Source: Archangium sp.
Lineage (GTDB): Bacteria; Myxococcota; Myxococcia; Myxococcales; Myxococcaceae
Direction: 5' to 3'
Assembly: GCA_030695565.1 (NCBI GenBank)
Contig: JAUYRZ010000035.1
Location: forward strand, 1 to 64,000
Length of the DNA stretch: 64,000 nt
Shown here: positions 1 through 8,477 of the stretch, piece after piece
Numbering within the stretch: the stretch's first letter is position 1
Layout of the letters: every line of letters starts with the position of its first letter
Notes under the pieces: model-generated
Database searches by the model: none
The model's input: the letters and a program-made list of their open reading frames with translations, nothing else
What the model was told of the DNA's origin: nothing
Position numbers and translations under genes: made by a program

Positions 1-1436
1 TCCTGGTCAACGACTACGGCCTCGCGCTCGAGCATCTGCGCCGGGCCCACACCACCTGGGCGCAGCTCAAGGAGCCGCTCGCCGAGGCCGAAGCCCGGAG
101 CTGGCTGGGCGCCTGCCTGGTGCAGCAGGGCCGCTATCAAGACGGCTTCGAAGCGCTGCACGCCGCGCAGAGCGCCTTTCAAGCCCTCGACCAGAGACCC
201 CGCGCCGCGCGCGCGATGAACTACCTCGCGGTGATTCACGAAGAGCTCGGCGACTACCACCGCGCCTTCGAGGTCTACCGCGAGGCGCTGGAGTGCGCGG
301 TCGCCGACAACGACGCCGACATGCAGGGCCGCGTGCTGGCCAACCACGGTGAGGCGCTGGTGAACTGGGGCGCGCCGGAGCAGGGGCTCCCGGTGTTGGC
401 CCGCGCGGTCGAGGTGCTGCGTTCGGTGGGAGCGCATTGGCACTACGGCTGGTGCCTGCTGGCGATCGGCCGCATCCACCACAGCCGCGGCGATGGCGGC
501 AAAGCGCTCGAGTTCCACCAGGCCGCGCTGGAGGCGGTCGAGCTCGGGCACTCCCCTCGCGCGCGGGTCGAGGTGTACGCGGGCCTGGGTGAGCTGCACT
601 CCCAACGTGGTCAGCACGTGGAGGGCAAACGGTGGCTCGACAAGGCCCTCCTGCTCGCGACGTCGTTGGGCATCCGCCGGGAGATCTTCAAGACGCACAA
701 GCTGCTCGCCGAAGCGCACAAACGCGCCGGTGAGTTCGAGTTGGCGCTGCGTCACCACGAGCAATTTCACGAGGTGCGCTCGGGCGTGTTCGACGAGCTG
801 GCCCGCGAGCGGGTGGCGACCTTGAAGGCCGAGTTCGAGTTGGAGCGCGTGCTGGAAGCGCGTGAACGCGAGCGCCTGAGCACCGCCGAGCTGCACGCGA
901 AGTACGAGCAACTGGAGCAACGCGCCGAGACGCTCTCTCACCTCAGCGTGCGGGACGGGCTGACCGGCCTGTTCAATCGCCGCCACTTCGAGGAGTCGCT
1001 CGGGCTCGAGCTGCAACGCGCGCGCAGCTTCGGCCAGCCGCTGTGCCTGGCCCTGCTCGACGTGGATCACTTCAAGCGCATCAACGATGGCTTCTCGCAC
1101 GTGGTGGGCGACGCGGTGTTGCGGGCCATCGCCGAGGTGCTGCAAAAGGAGCTGCGCGCCTCCGATGTGGCTGCGCGCTACGGCGGTGAGGAGTTCGGGC
1201 TGATTCTCCCGCACACCGGCCTCGATGGAGCCCGCATCGCGGCCGAGAAGGTTCGCGTGGCCATCGCCACCAGCCAGTGGGGCCACCTCACGCCGGGCCG
1301 CGAAGTGACGGCGAGCCTGGGTCTCGCGGAGTGGAAGCCGGGGGAGTCTTCGACCGAGCTGGTGCGCCGGGCGGATCAAGCGCTGTACGCCGCGAAGACC
1401 AGCGGCCGCAACCGCGTGCGAGCGAACGCGCCATGA
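1..1436 (+). CDS. TPR-repeat diguanylate cyclase (GGDEF), 5' end outside window
   Basis: The frame is already open at base 3, so the gene begins before the window; 477 residues are visible. The first ~270 residues are helical tetratricopeptide-type repeats, followed by a charged coiled coil (ELERVLEARERERLSTAEL) and a C-terminal GGDEF domain. The signature is GGEEF (1182-1196), preceded five residues upstream by RASD, which fits the RxxD product-inhibition I-site. The family makes cyclic di-GMP from two GTP. TPR-GGDEF proteins of this shape are usually cytoplasmic sensors; no membrane segment is visible in the part present. Ligand or partner unknown. The internal GTG at 120 is not the likely start because upstream codons continue the repeats. 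Confidence 0.9.
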   Translation, partial: LVNDYGLALEHLRRAHTTWAQLKEPLAEAEARSWLGACLVQQGRYQDGFEALHAAQSAFQALDQRPRAARAMNYLAVIHEELGDYHRAFEVYREALECAVADNDADMQGRVLANHGEALVNWGAPEQGLPVLARAVEVLRSVGAHWHYGWCLLAIGRIHHSRGDGGKALEFHQAALEAVELGHSPRARVEVYAGLGELHSQRGQHVEGKRWLDKALLLATSLGIRREIFKTHKLLAEAHKRAGEFELALRHHEQFHEVRSGVFDELARERVATLKAEFELERVLEARERERLSTAELHAKYEQLEQRAETLSHLSVRDGLTGLFNRRHFEESLGLELQRARSFGQPLCLALLDVDHFKRINDGFSHVVGDAVLRAIAEVLQKELRASDVAARYGGEEFGLILPHTGLDGARIAAEKVRVAIATSQWGHLTPGREVTASLGLAEWKPGESSTELVRRADQALYAAKTSGRNRVRANAP

Positions 1437-1506
1437 CACCATCGGTTATCAATCAGCACCCAGTTAGTTACGACACCTGATTGAGCCGCCATGCCTTGAT
1501 GTCTGC

Positions 1507-2184
1507 ATGGACGCGACGATGGTGTGGAAGCAGCGGTTCTCCAACTGGGCGTGCGGAGCGCTGACCTTGCTCGTGGGCCTGACCGCCAGTGGCGCGCTCC
1601 TGACCGCGTACCGGGCCCTCGAGTGTTACGCGCCGCTGCGGTGGCCGGCGAACCCGGTGCTCTCGTTCGGGCTCGCCTTCGTCGCCATCGACCTCCTGTA
1701 TTACCTGCAGCACCGGGCAGAACACCGCTCGAAGCTGCTCTGGGCGCTTCACGCGGTGCATCACCAGTCGAACCTCTGCGACACCTCGGTCTCGCTGCGC
1801 AGCTCGGCCCTGGCGCCGCTCACCGTGCTCGTGTTGCACCTCCCCCTCGCGTTCTCGGGGCTGCCGTTCGCCGTCTACTTCCCCGCGTACCTGCTCCACG
1901 TGGGGCTCATCTTCCTGCTGCACTCACGCACGCCGCGCTGGCTCGATCGTGCGGGCTGGGTGTTCAACAGCCCCTACCTGCACCGCGCCCATCACTCGAA
2001 TCACCCGAAGCTGCGCGGCAAGAACTTCGGAGGCGTGTTCATCGTCTGGGATCGCCTGTTGGGCACCTTCGAAGCCGACTGCGACGAGGCCACTGCGTTC
2101 GGCATCGGCAGGCAACCCACCCCGCTCAATCCATTGGCCGCCAACCTCGCGCCCTTCAAGGCGTGGTACGACCGTCGGGCATGA
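1507..2184 (+). CDS. Sterol desaturase / fatty acid hydroxylase family membrane protein
   Basis: 225 residues with three histidine clusters expected of the di-iron fatty acid hydroxylase superfamily: HRAEH near residue 68, HAVHH near 81, and HRAHHSNH near 160. Hydrophobic stretches at ~15-35, ~52-66 and ~100-138 suggest an integral membrane protein. The family hydroxylates or desaturates lipid substrates with molecular oxygen; the substrate cannot be told here. It is shorter than many family members (about 250-300). Its stop overlaps the start of the next gene (ATGA at 2181-2184), so the two are probably co-translated. An alternative ATG lies four codons downstream. Confidence 0.85.
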   Translation: MDATMVWKQRFSNWACGALTLLVGLTASGALLTAYRALECYAPLRWPANPVLSFGLAFVAIDLLYYLQHRAEHRSKLLWALHAVHHQSNLCDTSVSLRSSALAPLTVLVLHLPLAFSGLPFAVYFPAYLLHVGLIFLLHSRTPRWLDRAGWVFNSPYLHRAHHSNHPKLRGKNFGGVFIVWDRLLGTFEADCDEATAFGIGRQPTPLNPLAANLAPFKAWYDRRA

Positions 2185-2423
2185 GCCTCACGCAACTCCG
2201 TTACTTCGTCGCCGTGGCTGAAGAAGGCACGGTCACCAGAGCCGCTCAGCGCTGCTTCGTCAGTCAGCCTCCGATGAGCCGCCAGCTGCGCGCGTTGGAA
2301 GATGAACTCTCGGTGAAGCTCTTCGAGCGCACCGCCAAAGGCATGGCCCTGTCGCAAGCCGGTGAGCGCGTGCTGGAGCAGGCCCGCCGCATCCTCTCGC
2401 TGGTCGAAGAGCTGCGCGGGTAG
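2181..2423 (+). CDS. Stand-alone LysR-type helix-turn-helix protein (no effector domain)
   Basis: 80 residues starting MSLTQLRYFVAVAEEGTVTR, with the canonical LysR winged-helix core (AAQRCFVSQPPMSRQLRALE) and wing (LFERTAKGMALSQAGERVL), ending about where the LysR linker helix ends. A full LysR regulator is ~300 residues; the whole substrate-binding domain is missing. No continuing LysR sequence is apparent after the stop, because methionine aminopeptidase starts 50 bases later. The start overlaps the preceding hydroxylase stop by 4 bases. It may be a decayed regulator or a small DNA-binding protein in its own right. Confidence 0.8.
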   Translation: MSLTQLRYFVAVAEEGTVTRAAQRCFVSQPPMSRQLRALEDELSVKLFERTAKGMALSQAGERVLEQARRILSLVEELRG

Positions 2424-2472
2424 ATCAAAGAGGTATTGGCGGGCAGGTGCAGACCTGCGGCATCACTCGCCC

Positions 2473-3222
2473 ATGATCACCACCTCCTCGGAGCTCCAGG
2501 CGATGCGCCGGGTCGGCCGCCTCGCTGCACGCACGCTCGCGCTCATCGGCACGAAGCTCGCCGTCGGCGTGAGCACCGGCGACATCGATCGCTGGGTTCG
2601 GGAAGACACGGCGAAGCACGGCGCGAAGCCCAGCCAGCTCGGGTACCACGGCTTTCCCGCATCCGTGTGCACCAGCGTGAACGAGGTCGTCTGTCACGGC
2701 ATCCCGCGCGACGACGTGCGCCTCGCCGCGGGCGACATCATCAACGTCGACATCACCAGCGATCTCAACGGCTGGCACGGCGACACCTCGGCCACCTTCT
2801 GCATCGGCGAGGTCAGCCCCGAAGCGAAACACCTGGTGGAGACCACCCGGCTCGCGCTGGAGGCCGGCATCGCGCAGGTGCGGCCCGGCGCCCATCTGGG
2901 CGACATCGGGCACGCCATTCAAGCGCTCGCAGAGAAGGCAGGCTGCGGGGTGGTGACCGATTTCGGAGGGCACGGCATCGGGCGAAAGATGCACCTGCCT
3001 CCGCACGTCTCGCACGTGGGCCGGCGCGGCGACGGCATGGTGCTGCGCGAAGGCATGACCTTCACCATCGAGCCGATGCTCACCCTCGGTGCGCCCGAGA
3101 CCCGCGTGCTCGACGACGAGTGGACGTGCGTCACGGTGGATGGAAAGTGGTCAGCGCAGTTCGAACACACCGTGCTGGTCACCCGGCGCGGTCACGAGGT
3201 GCTCACCAAGCCTGGCGTTTGA
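2473..3222 (+). CDS. map: Methionine aminopeptidase, type I
   Basis: 249 residues, typical length for type I MetAP. It removes the initiator methionine from nascent proteins in the cytoplasm. The five metal ligands are in order: Asp in NVDITSD, Asp in WHGDTSA, His in GGHGIGRK, Glu in TIEPML and Glu in QFEHTV, plus the substrate-contacting His in YHGFPASVC. The ATG at 2473 (MITTSSELQAM) gives the normal N-terminus; the frame is open further upstream but that stretch overlaps the LysR stub and has no family-like sequence. A 6-bp hairpin (GCAGGT/ACCTGC) sits just upstream. Confidence 0.96.
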   Translation: MITTSSELQAMRRVGRLAARTLALIGTKLAVGVSTGDIDRWVREDTAKHGAKPSQLGYHGFPASVCTSVNEVVCHGIPRDDVRLAAGDIINVDITSDLNGWHGDTSATFCIGEVSPEAKHLVETTRLALEAGIAQVRPGAHLGDIGHAIQALAEKAGCGVVTDFGGHGIGRKMHLPPHVSHVGRRGDGMVLREGMTFTIEPMLTLGAPETRVLDDEWTCVTVDGKWSAQFEHTVLVTRRGHEVLTKPGV

Positions 3223-3253
3223 GGTTCACGGCCCACCTTGCCAAGGTGCACGC

Positions 3254-4519
3254 ATGCGGCGCTGGTGGGCATGGGCGGTGTTCATCTCGGCGTGTCAGGC
3301 GCCCATCGTCAGGCCGCCGTGTGAGCTCGCGCCCCAGCTCGGGCCCGGTCTTTCCCGATGGGGCGTGCAGGGTCAGCCCCTGGTGGTGAATCTCGACGGC
3401 CCCACGGACAGCTGTGCGTTCGCGGCGACGGCCACCGTGGAGCTCGCCGGCCCGCAGGGCAAGACGGCCAGCGCCACGACCACCCTGCTCTCGCGCAGCC
3501 GCCAACAAGACCGCTTCATCTTGTTGCGGACCGTCGCAGTCGAGTTCACCCCGTCCGTCCCCGGGCGGTGGATGGTGACGGCCCGCTGGTCGACCGGCGA
3601 CACCGTCACGCAGGCCGTCGACATCGCCGCCCTGGTCGTCGCCCGCGAGCCACCGGCCATCAGGCGGCGCTTCGTGCATCAGATGGACGTCTGCGTGCGA
3701 GGCCCTTTCCGCACCACTTCGGCGGTGACCCTCTGTCAGCGCGCAGACGGAGAAGTCTGGGCGTACGGCTCAGATGGTGAAGTGCTGGAGCACTTTCCTG
3801 GAAAGCAGCTGGCGGTTCGCGGCGATGAAGTGTGGTCGCTGATCGACCAGACGCTCGAGCACCGCACGGTCACTGCGCAGCGCCTGCGGGTCGACGGCTC
3901 CGTGCTGCTCCAGGGCGACGGCGCTGAAGGCCCGACCCGGCCGGGCGTGGCGGTGCGGGCCGACGCCGATCGAACGCTGCTGATCGAGTGGGATGGCACT
4001 GCGCTCACCAGCAAGGTGATCACCCAGGGCGATGCGCTCGAGGGTGCGTTCTTCGTGCTGGAGAACGGCGCGAGCTGGAACTCCAGTGGCTGCCTGGTGC
4101 AGCAATCGCGCATCACCTGCCCGCCCTCGGCCGTGTTCGAGCAGCCCAACGCGATCGAAGACGGTTTCGTCTGGAGCCGGGCGGCAGCGCAGACTGATGG
4201 CGTGAGCATGGTGCTCCGGCTCTTCGCCCGCGCGCGGCCGCTCTCACTCGAGGACGACATCATCAAGAGCGAGATCTTCATGGAGCAGGAGGATCAGCGG
4301 TTCCAGGAAGGCTTCAGCGCCGCACCCGGCGTGGAGCGCGCGCGCCTGTCATTCGACGGCCACCTGCTGCTCCCCCGCATCGAGACGAACGAGGGGCAAC
4401 GGCACATCGCCTACGACGCCATTCCCTTGAAGAATCCTGCGCTCACCGTCACCGACGAGTGGATCATCTCGATGGAGGATCCGTTCACGCTGCTCGCCGC
4501 ACCCATGCCGTCACGGTGA
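3254..4519 (+). CDS. Lipoprotein of unknown function
   Basis: 421 residues. The N-terminus MRRWWAWAVFISACQAP is a short lipoprotein signal with lipobox ISAC, which decides the ATG at 3254 over the longer open frame. Cys follows again in PPCEL. The body is mostly beta-strand-like, with an Ig-like stretch at ~40-130 (VNLDGPTDSC to GDTVTQAVDIAALVV) followed by a region with repeated short strand/turn units that could be propeller-like. No enzyme motif recognised. Likely anchored to the envelope. It runs parallel to map after a 31-base gap. Confidence 0.75.
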   Translation: MRRWWAWAVFISACQAPIVRPPCELAPQLGPGLSRWGVQGQPLVVNLDGPTDSCAFAATATVELAGPQGKTASATTTLLSRSRQQDRFILLRTVAVEFTPSVPGRWMVTARWSTGDTVTQAVDIAALVVAREPPAIRRRFVHQMDVCVRGPFRTTSAVTLCQRADGEVWAYGSDGEVLEHFPGKQLAVRGDEVWSLIDQTLEHRTVTAQRLRVDGSVLLQGDGAEGPTRPGVAVRADADRTLLIEWDGTALTSKVITQGDALEGAFFVLENGASWNSSGCLVQQSRITCPPSAVFEQPNAIEDGFVWSRAAAQTDGVSMVLRLFARARPLSLEDDIIKSEIFMEQEDQRFQEGFSAAPGVERARLSFDGHLLLPRIETNEGQRHIAYDAIPLKNPALTVTDEWIISMEDPFTLLAAPMPSR

Positions 4520-4525
4520 CGCGGC

Positions 4526-5089
4526 TCACCAGAGAGTGAAGCCCAGGCCTGCGCCCAGCACGAGCGCTGGTCCGATCGCGCCGACCGTTCCTCTTCCGAA
4601 AGGCGCGTGGGAGAGGCGGCTGACGCCCGGTGCCACCATCAGGCTGAGCGTGAAGTTGCTCCGGGCAACGGAGTGCGGACCGCGCGAGGGCAAGGTGAAG
4701 TCGGCATGCAGGGGCACAAGCAGCGCTTGTGCCGAGGGGAATTCTTCCCAGCCTGTCGACCCCAGATGCGCGATGCCGAAGCCCGCGCTCAGGCCGAGCC
4801 AATCGCGGAACGCCCAGGTGAAGTTCGCGCCTGCGAGGAGCGAGCTGACGCCGATCCGGCTGGCGAGATCGATCATCGCGGAGATGCAGAAGCGATCCCG
4901 AATCACCGTGCCGAGCTCCAGGTGCACCGCGGGGCCGATGAAGGTCACGACTTGCGCGAGGGCGGTCGTGGCGCCGAGCCTTGCGACCAGACGCACGCGC
5001 TCCGTTTGCCGCGCTTCTTCGAGGGCCGAGGTGCCTTGCACTGACTCGCTCCCCAGGAGCGCGACCACGAGGACTGTCTGAACGAACAT
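4526..5089 (-). CDS. Exported protein of unknown function, possibly a small outer-membrane barrel
   Basis: 187 residues from the ATG at 5089. MFVQTVLVVALLGSESVQG reads as a signal peptide. The frame extends upstream to 5155, but that part is the translation of a dispersed GC-rich repeat and is not counted. The mature part has alternating amphipathic strands (GPAVHLELGTVIRDRFCISA, ANFTWAFRDWLGLSAGFGIA) and ends in GLGFTLW, an aromatic C-terminus as seen in outer-membrane barrels. Convergent with the lipoprotein gene, 6 bases apart. No family recognised. Confidence 0.6.
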   Translation of the reverse strand: MFVQTVLVVALLGSESVQGTSALEEARQTERVRLVARLGATTALAQVVTFIGPAVHLELGTVIRDRFCISAMIDLASRIGVSSLLAGANFTWAFRDWLGLSAGFGIAHLGSTGWEEFPSAQALLVPLHADFTLPSRGPHSVARSNFTLSLMVAPGVSRLSHAPFGRGTVGAIGPALVLGAGLGFTLW

Positions 5090-5096
5090 CGGTTTG

Positions 5097-5131
5097 CCCT
5101 CTCCCCAACCCTCTCCCCCTCGGGGAGAGGG
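5097..5131 (-). repeat. Dispersed GC-rich palindromic repeat, copy 1
   Basis: CCCTCTCCCC, a spacer, then CCTCTCCCCCTCGGGGAGAGG forms a strong hairpin between divergent genes. The same sequence family recurs at 20661, 37818 and 63524. When translated it gives peptides like PSPQPSPPRGEG, a well-known spurious product of this class of intergenic repeats. Confidence 0.7.
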
Positions 5132-5153
5132 AGTTCGTGGCAGCATCGCCTTC

Positions 5154-6587
5154 ATGCTGAAGCCCCGCTACCCCTACTACCTGGCCAACGCCCCCGTCTT
5201 TGCGAACGAGGCGCTCGAGGTCACCGACAAGTTCACCGGGCAAGTCGCTACCCGCGTTGCGCTGGCCGACGCGAAGGCCATCGATGCGGGCATCGCTGCC
5301 GCACACGACGCGAGGGAGGCGATGGCGAAGGTGCCCGCGTATCAACGCCGCGACGTCTTGATGCACTGCGCTCGCCGGTTTCAGGAGCGCTTCGACGAGC
5401 TCGCGATGGCCCTGTGCATCGAAGCAGGCAAACCCATCCGCGATGCGCGCGGTGAAGTGACCCGGCTCATCGACACCTTCCGCGAAGGCGCCGAAGAGGC
5501 CACGCGTCACAACGGAGAGACCATCAACCTCGAGATCTCCGCTCGCGCCCGCGGCTACCGCGGCATGACCAAACGGGTGCCGATCGGCCCCTGCTCTTTC
5601 ATCAGCCCCTTCAACTTTCCGCTCAACCTCGCCGCCCACAAGGTCGCGCCCGCAATCGCCACCGGCTGCACCTGGGTGCTCAAGCCCGCAAGTCTCACGC
5701 CCATCGGCGCGTTGATCCTCGGCGAGGTGCTGGCGGAGACGGATCTCCCCAAAGGCGCCTTCAGCATCCTCCCCGCGCACCGCGGCGGCGCTGAGCTGTT
5801 CACCACCGACCCCCGGCTCAAGCTGCTCTCCTTCACCGGCAGCCCGAAGGTCGGCTGGGAGCTCAAGGCGAAAGCCGGCCAGAAGAAGGTGGTGCTGGAG
5901 CTCGGCGGCAACGCAGCCTGCGTGGTCGATGAAGATCAACGCGACCGGCTCGAGCACGTCGTCTCGCGGCTGGTCGTCGGCGCCTTCTATCAATCAGGCC
6001 AGAGCTGCATCAGCGTGCAGCGCATCTTCGCGCACGAGGCGATCTACGACGCCCTGCGAGAGCAGCTCGTCGCCGCCACGCGCAAGCTGGTGGTGGGCGA
6101 CCCCAAGAAGGAAGACACCTTCATCGGCCCGATGATCAGCGAGGCCGAGACCGCGCGCCTCGACGGGTGGATCCAGTCGGCCGTACGCGCGGGCGGGAAG
6201 CTGCTCTGCGGCGGCGCGCGCAAGGGCACCCTGATGGAGGCCACGGTGATGGAAGACGTGCCGGCCTCCGAGCCACTGGTGACCGAAGAGGCGTTCGGCC
6301 CGGTGGTGCTCTTGTCGAAGGTGAAGAGCTACGACCAGGCGCTCGCCGCGGTGAACGACTCGAAGTTCGGCCTGCAGGCCGGGGTGTTCACCAACGATCT
6401 GCACCGCGCGATGAAAGCGTGGGACGTGCTCGAGGTCGGCGGCGTGTTGATCAACGAGGTGCCCAGCTGGCGCGTCGACAACATGCCGTACGGCGGCGTG
6501 AAGGACTCGGGCCTGGGCCGCGAAGGCGTGCGCTACGCCATGGAGGACATGACCGAGCTTCGGTTGCTCGTGATCAAAGACGCGTGA
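5154..6587 (+). CDS. NAD(P)-dependent aldehyde dehydrogenase
   Basis: 477 residues, normal family length. The catalytic Cys lies in GQSCISVQR and the general-base Glu in VLELGGNAACVV; the cofactor-binding Asn is in SPFNFPLNLAAHK and the Lys in WVLKPASLTP. The NAD-site turn FTGSPKVGW is present. It oxidises an aldehyde to an acid; the sequence does not settle the substrate, and it looks nearest to the general glyceraldehyde-3-phosphate/lactaldehyde-type branch. ATG 5154 (MLKPRYPYYLANAP) is chosen because the upstream open frame is repeat-derived. The stop overlaps a possible GTG start of the following sigma factor. Confidence 0.92.
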   Translation: MLKPRYPYYLANAPVFANEALEVTDKFTGQVATRVALADAKAIDAGIAAAHDAREAMAKVPAYQRRDVLMHCARRFQERFDELAMALCIEAGKPIRDARGEVTRLIDTFREGAEEATRHNGETINLEISARARGYRGMTKRVPIGPCSFISPFNFPLNLAAHKVAPAIATGCTWVLKPASLTPIGALILGEVLAETDLPKGAFSILPAHRGGAELFTTDPRLKLLSFTGSPKVGWELKAKAGQKKVVLELGGNAACVVDEDQRDRLEHVVSRLVVGAFYQSGQSCISVQRIFAHEAIYDALREQLVAATRKLVVGDPKKEDTFIGPMISEAETARLDGWIQSAVRAGGKLLCGGARKGTLMEATVMEDVPASEPLVTEEAFGPVVLLSKVKSYDQALAAVNDSKFGLQAGVFTNDLHRAMKAWDVLEVGGVLINEVPSWRVDNMPYGGVKDSGLGREGVRYAMEDMTELRLLVIKDA

Positions 6588-6640
6588 CGGAAATCAAAGG
6601 TGGCGACACTCAGAGGGCTGTGAGTCGATTGCTCCCCGCC

Positions 6641-7150
6641 ATGCGACCCGAAGCGCCTGACATCGCGAGGCTTTACGCCGCCCACGCGCGCCAGGTCTGG
6701 CGCACGTTGGTGCGCCTCGGCGTGCCCACGGCCACCGTCGAAGACGCCGTGCAGGACGTCTTTCTCACCGCGCACCAACGCCTCTCGGGCTTCGAAGGGC
6801 GCTCCAACCCAGGCACCTGGCTGGTGGGCATCGCCGTGCGCGTGGCCGCCAATGCACGCCGGGCCGTGGCGCGCCGCGGTGTGTTGCGCGTGGTCGATGA
6901 CGCGATGGTCGACCCCGGCCGCGGTCCTGAACAGCAGCTCGAACGACACCGCGCCTTGCAGGCACTCGAGGCGGTGCTCTCCCGGCTCCCCGAAGAGCAG
7001 CGCGAGGTCGTAGTGCTGATCGATCTCGAGCAACTCACCGCGCCGCAAGCGGCCGAAGCGCTCGAGGTGAAATTGAACACGGTCTCTTCGCGGCTGCGCC
7101 TCGGACGTGCCGCGTTGAGCAAGGCGTTGAAGGAGAGTCGTGATGAGTGA
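6641..7150 (+). CDS. ECF-type RNA polymerase sigma factor
   Basis: 169 residues with sigma-70 region 2 (LYAAHARQVWRTLVRLGVPT, then VEDAVQDVFLTAHQRL with the conserved DxxQDxF) and region 4 (LPEEQREVVVLIDLEQLTAPQAAEAL, then VKLNTVSSRLRLGR). ATG 6641 gives the usual N-terminus; GTG at 6620 just after AGAGGG, or GTG at 6584 overlapping the dehydrogenase stop, are alternatives. It directs transcription of a small regulon. The 3' end overlaps the next gene by 8 bases, the usual arrangement of sigma factor and membrane anti-sigma partner. Confidence 0.93.
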   Translation: MRPEAPDIARLYAAHARQVWRTLVRLGVPTATVEDAVQDVFLTAHQRLSGFEGRSNPGTWLVGIAVRVAANARRAVARRGVLRVVDDAMVDPGRGPEQQLERHRALQALEAVLSRLPEEQREVVVLIDLEQLTAPQAAEALEVKLNTVSSRLRLGRAALSKALKESRDE

Positions 7151-8438
7151 CACCGAAGAAGCAGGCGAGCTGTCTGCCGAAGCGAAGGCGTTCCTGGCCG
7201 GCCACGAGACGACGGGTGAACCTTCGGCCGAGGCGCTCGAGCGCGGGAGGGTGCGCCTGGAAGGCGCTCCACTCGCGGTGGCCGCAGCCTTGATGAAGCC
7301 CCAGCAGCCGCGTTCCCGCCGCACCCTCTTTCCGCCCGAGGTGCTGGCGGCCGCCGCCATGGTGAGCCTCCTCCTCGGTGCACAAGCGCTCTACCTGGCC
7401 TTCCGCGCGCCCACCGCACCGGTCGCCGAGCCCGTCGCTGAGGTGACGCCGGTGGAGCCGAAGCGCGAGGCCGAACCCGCCGAGGTGACGAACCAAGTCC
7501 TCGAAGAGAAGAAAGAAGCGGCCGAGGCCCCGGTGAAGGTCGATGTCGAGCTGAACGCGGTCGCCGCGGCCTGGCGCCAGGGCGACTTCGAAGGCGCGCG
7601 CAGGCTGGCTGGGCGTCTCTACGAAGAAGGCAAGAACGAGCGCACCCGGAAGAACTTCGAGGCAGCTGCCCTGCGCTTCCAGAAGTGCATCAAGGCCGAC
7701 CCGAGGTACCACCCCTGCTACCGCCAGCTCGGCAGCGTCTACGCGAGCATCGCCATGCGCGATCAGTCTGCAGTCGCGATGGAGCAGGCCCGCCGTGCCT
7801 ACGAAGACTTCCTCGACGTCGCACCGCCCGACGACGCGTACTACCCCAAGGTGAAGGCGATCCTCGAGTTGGCGCCCGCACCGACGCCTATCGTGAATCG
7901 CGAGGTGCCTGCGGTCATCCCTCTCTCTCTCTCCGTCGACGGTACGGTGAAACTGCCGCTCGCTCGCCCGGTGTCACGCCTGGCCGTGTTGGACTTGAAG
8001 GTGATCGAGGCCAGGGTGCTCGGCACCGACACCGTTCAGGTCGAAGGCCTGCGGAGCGGCAAGACCACGGTGACGGTCTGGTTCATCGACGGCAGCCGCA
8101 CCATTCTCATGGTCGAGGTGAAGGTCTCCGAGCGGCGCGTGGAGCGGGTGGGCGAGCTCTTCGCCGATGCCAACAAGGCGCTGGCCGCGAAGGACTTCGT
8201 GCTCGCCTCGGCGTTCTCCAAGCAGGTGCTCGAGCTCGAGCCCGGTCACTCGGGCGCTCAGAACATCCTCGGGCAGCTTCGGACTCAGGCTCGGGAGGCC
8301 TACCTGCGCGGCTACCAGCTCAGAGACCGCGACCCGGCTGAGGCGATCACCTGGTTCGAGTTGGTGGTGTTGCTCACCCCGCCTGAAGACGAGACGCACC
8401 AGAAGGCGCTGTCGCGGCTTCGTGAATTGAGGAAGTGA
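7143..8438 (+). CDS. Single-pass membrane protein with pilus-N-like domain and TPRs, putative anti-sigma partner
   Basis: 431 residues. A cytoplasmic stretch of ~60 residues is followed by one membrane helix (VLAAAAMVSLLLGAQALYLA), a Pro/Glu/Val linker, TPR-like helices (FQKCIKADPRYHPCYRQLG), a beta domain resembling the secretin/pilus formation N-terminal domain (LARPVSRLAVLDLKVIEARV then VQVEGLRSGKTTVTVWF), and a second TPR pair. Overlap with the sigma gene suggests it holds or senses for it, but there is no recognisable zinc anti-sigma motif (HxxxCxxC). Function as anti-sigma is inferred from position only. Confidence 0.7.
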   Translation: MSDTEEAGELSAEAKAFLAGHETTGEPSAEALERGRVRLEGAPLAVAAALMKPQQPRSRRTLFPPEVLAAAAMVSLLLGAQALYLAFRAPTAPVAEPVAEVTPVEPKREAEPAEVTNQVLEEKKEAAEAPVKVDVELNAVAAAWRQGDFEGARRLAGRLYEEGKNERTRKNFEAAALRFQKCIKADPRYHPCYRQLGSVYASIAMRDQSAVAMEQARRAYEDFLDVAPPDDAYYPKVKAILELAPAPTPIVNREVPAVIPLSLSVDGTVKLPLARPVSRLAVLDLKVIEARVLGTDTVQVEGLRSGKTTVTVWFIDGSRTILMVEVKVSERRVERVGELFADANKALAAKDFVLASAFSKQVLELEPGHSGAQNILGQLRTQAREAYLRGYQLRDRDPAEAITWFELVVLLTPPEDETHQKALSRLRELRK

Positions 8439-8477
8439 GACTCACCACGATCCTCTCCCAGAGGGACAGGGAGCTTC

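Noticed and set aside
4485..5993. A 502-codon minus-strand open frame across the exported-protein and aldehyde-dehydrogenase genes
   Set aside because: It crosses a repeat and two well-supported genes, and its sequence is Arg/Gly/Asp-rich shadow. The dehydrogenase is supported by motif order.
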